Assembly (NCBI RefSeq): GCF_003351345.1
Contig: NZ_QQTO01000001.1
Coordinates: 1 to 64,000 of the forward strand
Direction: 5' to 3'
DNA from: Allobosea caraganae
GTDB taxonomy: Bacteria; Pseudomonadota; Alphaproteobacteria; Rhizobiales; Beijerinckiaceae
Length of the DNA stretch: 64,000 nucleotides
Part shown: positions 59,115 to 64,000 of the stretch, one piece after another
How the letters are laid out: each line of letters begins with the position of its first letter
How positions within the stretch are numbered: position 1 is the first letter of the stretch
The notes under the pieces: generated by a model
The model's database searches: none
Seen by the model: the letters and a program-made list of their open reading frames with translations, nothing else
What the model was told of the DNA's origin: nothing
Made by a program: the position numbers and the translations under genes

Positions 59115-60023
59115 ATGAGGGCTCAGAAGAGGTTCCGAACACGCTTGCGTCTCACCCGCCGCCAGATGCTCGCCCTTGCCGGCGCAATCGCCCTGCCCGC
59201 GCCGGCGCGCGCTGCGGGCTTGCGCGTCGCGACGGTGGACTGGGCCGTGCTGGAGACTTTGCTCGCGCTCGGCGTCGTGCCGGTGGCGGCGACGGAGCTG
59301 CTGCAATTCCATGAGGTCGCGGTCGAGCCGGCGGTTCCCGCCTCTGTCACCGATCTCGGCCTGCGCGGCACCGTGAACTTCGAGCTGCTGCGGCTGACGC
59401 GGCCCGACCTGATCTTCTCGTCCAGCTTCTACGTCTCATCCGAGCCACGCATGCGCCTGATAGCGCCGGTGGAGAGCTTTGCGATCTATGCGCGCGGGCA
59501 GCCTCCGTTCGATGCCGCCGTCAGGATGACGCGCAGCATCGGCCAGCGGCTCGGCCTCGCCGAGGCCGCAGAGCGCTATATCGCCGAGACCGAGGCCGAG
59601 TTCGCTGGATTGCGTGAGCGGCTGAAGAGCCATGACGGCCGGGCGGTCATCCCGATCAATCTCGGCGACCCCAGGCACTTCCGCGTCTTCGGTGCCGACA
59701 GCATGTTCGGCGAAGTCTTAAGTCGGCTAAATCTCGCCAATGCCTGGACGGAGGCGACCAGCTATTCCGCCATGGCACCGGTCGGGCTGGAGGCACTGGC
59801 GCGCGTGCCGGAGGCCTGGATCGTGATGATCCCGCCGGTTCCGCCCGATGCCGAGCGCATCCTCGCCCGCAGCGCCTTCTGGAACGCGCTGCCGAACGTG
59901 CGCGCCGGACGCGTGCTCCGGCTGGGTTCGATCAACCCCTATGGCGCCTTGCCGGCGGCGCGGCGCTTCGCGCGGCTGCTGGTCGAGGCATTCGGCCATG
60001 CCGGAACGAAGCCTCTTGGCTAG
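59115..60023 (+). CDS. Fe3+-siderophore periplasmic binding protein (FhuD type)
   Basis: 302 residues from the ATG at 59115. Likely Tat signal: LTRRQMLALAGAIALPAPARAA. A helical-backbone class III binding fold follows (VTDLGLRGTVNFELLRLTRP, YSAMAPVGLEALARVPE). Carries ferri-siderophore to the inner-membrane permease. Its last 26 bases overlap the permease start, so the two are coupled. Confidence 0.88.
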   Translation: MRAQKRFRTRLRLTRRQMLALAGAIALPAPARAAGLRVATVDWAVLETLLALGVVPVAATELLQFHEVAVEPAVPASVTDLGLRGTVNFELLRLTRPDLIFSSSFYVSSEPRMRLIAPVESFAIYARGQPPFDAAVRMTRSIGQRLGLAEAAERYIAETEAEFAGLRERLKSHDGRAVIPINLGDPRHFRVFGADSMFGEVLSRLNLANAWTEATSYSAMAPVGLEALARVPEAWIVMIPPVPPDAERILARSAFWNALPNVRAGRVLRLGSINPYGALPAARRFARLLVEAFGHAGTKPLG

Positions 60024-61998
60024 CGCGCCGGCCATGCCGCGCGCCGCCCTCGGCTGGGCCGGGCTGGCGCTTCTCGCCGCCGTGCTCGCACTGGCGGTCG
60101 CGCTGACGCGCCCGCCGCTGCCGGGCGATCCCGCGGTCACGCAGGCGCTCGAGCAGATCCTGCTCTGGCAAAGCCTCGTCCCGCGCGCTGTGACCGCCCT
60201 GCTCGCCGGCGCGGCGCTCGGGCTTTCCGGTGCGCTGCTGCAGCAGGTGCTGCGCAACCCGATCGCGGATCCCTCGACGCTCGGCATCGCCTCGGGCGCG
60301 CAACTGGCGCTGACCATCGCCACGGCCTATGCGCCGGTGCTGATCGCCTTCTCTCGCGAGGCCGTCGCGCTCACCGGCGGGCTGGCCGCGGTCGGCATCA
60401 TCCTCGGCCTGAGCTGGCGGCGAGGACTCGACCCGATCACGGTCGTGCTCTCCGGCATGGTGATCTCGCTGATCGCGGCGGCGCTCAGCGCGACCGTGAT
60501 CCTCGCCAAGGGCGAATACGTGCTCTCGCTCTTCATCTGGGGGGCGGGATCGCTGAACCAGCAGAGCTGGGATGCGGTCATCGCGCTGGCGCCGCGGCTG
60601 GCGCTCGGCTTTGCCGCTGCGCTGCTGCTGTTGCGGCCGCTCGGCCTGCTCGGGCTCGACGACCGCAGCGCGCGCAGCCTCGGGCTCGCCCTGCATGGCG
60701 CGCGGCTGCTGGTGATCGCGGTCGCGGTCTGGCTCGCCGCCACGGTCACAGCCGAAATCGGCGTGATCGGCTTCGTCGGCCTCGCCGCGCCGGCGCTCGC
60801 CCGGATCGCGGGCGCGCGGACCCCGCGCCAGATCCTGCTCGCAGCCCCCGTGATCGGCGCGATCATCCTGTCGCTGACCGACAGCGCCGTGCAGTTGCTC
60901 GGCTCGGGCACGGCCGATCTCGCCCCGACCGGTGCCGCCACGGCCCTGCTAGGTGGGCCGCTATTGCTCTGGCTATTGCCGCGCGTGCGCATGGTGCACC
61001 GCGCCCAGGCCGGACTGCCGCCGTCCGCGCCGCATCGCGTGCGCCGGCCGCTGACAGCCGCCATTTGGCTTGCAGGCCTCGCGGTTCTGCTCGTCATCGT
61101 CGCGCTGACACTCGGGCGCGGCCCGGATGGTTGGGAGATCGCGACTGGCGCTGTGTTCAGCGACCTGCTGCCCTTCCGCGGCCCGCGCATCGTCGCTGCC
61201 GGCATGGCCGGCGCGATGCTGGGCGCGGCCGGAACGTTGATGCAGCGCCTGACCGGCAATCCGTTGGCCGGGCCGGAGGTGCTCGGCGTCAGCGCCGGCG
61301 GTGGCGTCGGGCTCGCGGTGACGCTCTTCCTCGTGCCGGTGCTGAACCCGCTCTACCTCGTGCTCGGCATCGCCCTCGGCTCGCTCGCGGTGCTGCTGGT
61401 CATGCTCGCGCTGGCGGCGCGCTCCGGCTTCGGGCCGGAACGACTGCTGCTCGCCGGTATCGCCATGGGCGCGCTCTGCATGGCCTTGATCTCGACCGTG
61501 CTCGCCCAGGGCGATCTCCGTGCTTACGTCCTGCTGGTCTGGATGTCCGGCTCGACCAACCGCGTCGGCGAGATCGAGGCTTGGACTGGCGTGATCGCGG
61601 CGGCCGTATTGATCGCTCCGCTGTTCCTGTTCTGGCGCTGGCTCGACATCCTGCCGCTCGGCGCCGGCAGCAGCCGCAGCCTCGGGCTGGGACTGACGCG
61701 TAGCCGGCTTACGCTGGCGACATTCGGCGCGTTGCTGACCGGCTTCGCCTCCTTCCTGATCGGCCCACTCAGCCTGATCGGGTTGATCGCGCCGCATCTC
61801 GCCCGCCTGACCGGCTTTGCGCGTGGGAACCACCAGTTGCTCGCCGCGGTGCTGATCGGCGGCGCCACGATGATCCTGGCCGACTGGCTCTCGCGCATCG
61901 CCGCCTTTCCCTACCAGGTCCCGGTCGGGCTCTTCGCCGCGCTGATCGGCGGGCCCTACCTGATCTGGCTCTTGAGCCGCGGAGACACGGATGGCTGA
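59998..61998 (+). CDS. FhuB-type fused ferri-siderophore permease
   Basis: 666 residues from the ATG at 59998, though the Met at 60034 is possible. Two FecCD halves fused in one chain: first half with GAALGLSGALLQQVLRNPIA and GFVGLAAPALARI, second half with GTLMQRLTGNPLAGPEVLG and GPLSLIGLIAPHLARL. About 18-20 membrane helices. It needs two copies of an ATPase (FhuC), which is not in this window. Confidence 0.93.
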   Translation: MPERSLLASAPAMPRAALGWAGLALLAAVLALAVALTRPPLPGDPAVTQALEQILLWQSLVPRAVTALLAGAALGLSGALLQQVLRNPIADPSTLGIASGAQLALTIATAYAPVLIAFSREAVALTGGLAAVGIILGLSWRRGLDPITVVLSGMVISLIAAALSATVILAKGEYVLSLFIWGAGSLNQQSWDAVIALAPRLALGFAAALLLLRPLGLLGLDDRSARSLGLALHGARLLVIAVAVWLAATVTAEIGVIGFVGLAAPALARIAGARTPRQILLAAPVIGAIILSLTDSAVQLLGSGTADLAPTGAATALLGGPLLLWLLPRVRMVHRAQAGLPPSAPHRVRRPLTAAIWLAGLAVLLVIVALTLGRGPDGWEIATGAVFSDLLPFRGPRIVAAGMAGAMLGAAGTLMQRLTGNPLAGPEVLGVSAGGGVGLAVTLFLVPVLNPLYLVLGIALGSLAVLLVMLALAARSGFGPERLLLAGIAMGALCMALISTVLAQGDLRAYVLLVWMSGSTNRVGEIEAWTGVIAAAVLIAPLFLFWRWLDILPLGAGSSRSLGLGLTRSRLTLATFGALLTGFASFLIGPLSLIGLIAPHLARLTGFARGNHQLLAAVLIGGATMILADWLSRIAAFPYQVPVGLFAALIGGPYLIWLLSRGDTDG

Positions 61999-63067
61999 GG
62001 CGCAAATGCTGATCGCGACGACGCGGGTCGCGCTCGCCGATCCGCGCGGCCTGCACGACAAGCTCTGCGGGCATTTCGTCGAGCATGGCACGGTCAGCCG
62101 CAGCCACGGTAGCAGCCGGCTCGACGGGCCATTCGGCGCAGTGCTGATCTCGGAGGGCGTGGATGCACTCGATATCCGCGTCGAGGCGCCGAGCGAGGGC
62201 TATCTCTTCGTCGTGAAGTCCTCGGTGGCCGAACATCTGGTCGCATTCGCCGAGGGCGAGGCACCTGTCGTTGCCTGGAACGGCGATCGCGCGGCAGCGA
62301 CCGAGATCCCCTATTTCCGCGCCATGACGGTGCGCGGCGCCCGCGACGTCACGCCGAAGATGCGCCGCGTCACGCTCGCCGGCGACATCGCGCATTTCGA
62401 GACGGGCGGCCTGCATGTCCGCGTGCTGATCCCGCCGAAGGGGCACGAGCCGCGCTGGCCAAGCGTTGGCAGGGACGGGCGCGTCGCCTGGCCAAAAGGC
62501 AGGGACGAGCTCGTTGCCCGCGTCTACACGATCCGCCGCCTCGACCGCGCCAGCGGCGAGCTCGCTATCGACGTCGTGCTGCATGAGGACTCGGCCGGTT
62601 CGGTCTGGGCCCGGACGGCGCAGGAGGGCGATCCCATCGGGTTGATGGGACCGGGTGGTGGCGAGATCGTCCCGGCCGACTGGTACCTGCTTTGCGGTGA
62701 CGAGACCGCGCTTCCGGCCATCGCCCGCATCGCCGAGAGCCTCCCGACGACGGCGCGCGCAACGATCCTGCTCGAGATCGCCGATGCCGGTGAGGAGCAG
62801 CCGATCGCCTCAGCGGCGACGCTCGACCTGCGCTGGCTGCACCGCAACGGCGCCGAGCCGGGAACGACCGACCTGCTGGAGACGGCGATCCGAGCCGTGG
62901 ACTGGCCGGCGGAGGGCGAGCCCTACGTGCTGGCCGGCTGCGAGCAGAAGGCGGCGCGCGCGATCCGCGGCTACCTGCGCAAGGAGCGAGGGTTGGCCAG
63001 GGAACGCCATCTCGTCGCCGCCTATTGGCGGCGCGGGCATGAGGGGGTGCTTCCGGAGCGGGACTGA
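61991..63067 (+). CDS. DUF2218-siderophore-interacting reductase fusion
   Basis: 358 residues. Residues about 5-90 are a DUF2218 domain (LADPRGLHDKLCGHFVEHG, IRVEAPSEGYLFVVKSSVAEHL). The rest is a siderophore-interacting protein: FAD part RVYTIRRLD and the NAD(P)H part LLCGDETALPAIARIAE. It releases iron by reduction in the cytoplasm. Overlaps the permease by eight bases. The two domains in one chain are seen in some bacteria. Confidence 0.9.
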   Translation: MAEAQMLIATTRVALADPRGLHDKLCGHFVEHGTVSRSHGSSRLDGPFGAVLISEGVDALDIRVEAPSEGYLFVVKSSVAEHLVAFAEGEAPVVAWNGDRAAATEIPYFRAMTVRGARDVTPKMRRVTLAGDIAHFETGGLHVRVLIPPKGHEPRWPSVGRDGRVAWPKGRDELVARVYTIRRLDRASGELAIDVVLHEDSAGSVWARTAQEGDPIGLMGPGGGEIVPADWYLLCGDETALPAIARIAESLPTTARATILLEIADAGEEQPIASAATLDLRWLHRNGAEPGTTDLLETAIRAVDWPAEGEPYVLAGCEQKAARAIRGYLRKERGLARERHLVAAYWRRGHEGVLPERD

Positions 63068-63112
63068 GGTTGCATTCTGGCGCCCGGAAGCAAATCCGGC
63101 TAGAATGCCGAT

Positions 63113-63334
63113 ATGAGCAAGAAGCCGGCCCCTCAGCTCTCGCCAGACATGGAGATCGCCCGCGAGCGGCGGCTCGTCGCCATGCATTTGCAGGAGATCG
63201 AGGACAATCCGCTGGATACCGCAGACGTGGCCATGTTTGAGATGTTCGAGCGCGAAGGCTGGTCTCCCGACAAAAGGCGGAGCTACATCGCCGAACGCGC
63301 ACTGGCGGCAGGCTTCATATCCGCCGCAGAATGA
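63113..63334 (+). CDS. VbhA-type antitoxin
   Basis: 73 residues, all helical. MEIARERRLVAMHLQEIEDN, then PLDTADVAMFEMFEREGWSP follow the VbhA antitoxin pattern (a helix, a short E..N segment, then a downstream helix). Family inhibition uses an (S/T)xxxE(G/N)-like motif against the Fic active site; here the Ser/Thr position seems to be non-consensus. Overlaps the Fic start by four bases (ATGA). Confidence 0.78.
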   Translation: MSKKPAPQLSPDMEIARERRLVAMHLQEIEDNPLDTADVAMFEMFEREGWSPDKRRSYIAERALAAGFISAAE

Positions 63335-63915
63335 GCGGCGACACCGCCTACTGCTATCCGCCGGATTATAAAGTCCTCAAGAACAAGCTGGGCTTGCGGG
63401 ACGAGCACGCGCTGGAGCGTTTCGAGCGGCGCTCGGTCGTCCAGCGTGCCGGCGAAGGCATTCCTGATGGTGACTTCGACCTCAACCACCTGCGAACGAT
63501 CCATCGGCACCTGTTTCAGGATGTCTACGATTGGGCCGGCACCTTGCGCACGGTCGAGATTTCGAAGGGCGGCAACCAGTTCCAGTTTCTTCGCTACATC
63601 CGAACCGGTATGGCCGATGTCCACCGCCGGGTCGTCGCCAAGACCTATCTGAAAGGACTGACGCCGCGGGTCTTCGCCGAAAGTGCCGGAGAGATCATCG
63701 GCGACGTCAATTACGTGCATCCGTTTCGGGAAGGAAATGGCCGCACGCTTGCCCTCTACCTGGAACAACTCGCCTCAAATGCCGGTCATCCCATCGACCT
63801 CCGGCTCATTCGAAAAGATCATTGGATCGAAGCTTCGAAGGCGGCGCATGCCGGGAACCATGCGGTTTTTGGAGCTTGCATCCAGAATGCGATCCGATCG
63901 GAGCAAAAGGCGTAG
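63331..63915 (+). CDS. Fic-domain toxin (class I)
   Basis: 194 residues. The catalytic motif HPFREGNGRTLALYLEQL begins at about residue 130; the His acts on the AMP transfer to a target hydroxyl. FEISKGGNQFQF and IHRHLFQDVYDWAG are the usual Fic strands and helix. No inhibitory helix inside, as expected when a separate VbhA supplies it. Targets of class I Fic toxins include gyrase/topoisomerase IV. Ends 85 bases before the window edge. Confidence 0.92.
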   Translation: MSGDTAYCYPPDYKVLKNKLGLRDEHALERFERRSVVQRAGEGIPDGDFDLNHLRTIHRHLFQDVYDWAGTLRTVEISKGGNQFQFLRYIRTGMADVHRRVVAKTYLKGLTPRVFAESAGEIIGDVNYVHPFREGNGRTLALYLEQLASNAGHPIDLRLIRKDHWIEASKAAHAGNHAVFGACIQNAIRSEQKA

Positions 63916-64000
63916 AGGTCCAGGAGCCGAGCAGACTTATCTCTCCGATCGGATAGGAGCGCTCACCTCCTATCACCCGCGCCAACCGGCCCCAGCGGCG
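63916..64000. other. window end, no feature
   Basis: 85 bases after the fic stop. Nothing recognised. Confidence 0.6.

Overview
The window is high-GC chromosomal DNA from an alphaproteobacterium, most likely a member of the Hyphomicrobiales (Rhizobiales) near Bosea. This rests on gene order (phoH-ybeY-corC-lnt-HTH-metK-trmB and rimP-nusA-ylxR-infB-rbfA-truB), on lineage markers (MmcB, DUF2336, two-domain Dcd, the Lnt-adjacent XRE regulator) and on dispersed palindromic repeats familiar from this order. The genus is an inference; no rRNA is present.

Layout. 1-1432: start of a chemotaxis receptor cut by the window edge. 1570-9087: minus-strand translation and transcription operon truB-rbfA-infB-ylxR-nusA-rimP, preceded by a leader with a strong terminator hairpin (probable attenuator). 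9327-21739: DUF2336 protein, trmB, metK, an XRE regulator, lnt, corC, ybeY, phoH, miaB, plsC, rimI, tsaB and a NifU-type protein, almost all on the minus strand with ATGA or TGATG overlaps. 21907-22701: an AT-rich foreign-looking DUF3800 gene. 22905-30112: universal stress protein, trpS, murJ, a ParDE toxin-antitoxin pair, then hslV, a membrane protein, a truncated second copy of the hslU 5' end, and hslU.

30147-38134: a histidine cluster (hisB, DUF2628, hisH, hisA, then hisF, hisE) interrupted by two tandem, oppositely oriented genes for periplasmic PheC-like proteins; then coaA, a YqaA-type membrane protein and a RidA protein. 38149-43588: TPR-like protein, aminotransferase, cobQ and a TetR regulator. 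43648-47480: surface polysaccharide genes (membrane-bound sugar dehydratase, epimerase, WecA/MraY-type transferase). 47649-51099: mmcB, argE, apaG, dcd. 51264: tRNA-Gly(CCC) followed by a RhuM-family gene. 52645-55325: a small membrane protein, Sco and a membrane glycosyltransferase.

55525-63067 is an iron-siderophore locus: AraC-type regulator, divergent TonB-dependent receptor, Fe-siderophore binding protein, fused FhuB-type permease and a DUF2218-siderophore-interacting reductase. It can bring ferri-siderophore across both membranes and reduce it, but its ATPase is not in the window. The window ends with a VbhA-type antitoxin and a Fic toxin.

At least four families of short palindromic repeats sit in the intergenic gaps, and one runs into the 3' end of a coding region. 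No CRISPR array, rRNA, transposase or intact prophage was seen.
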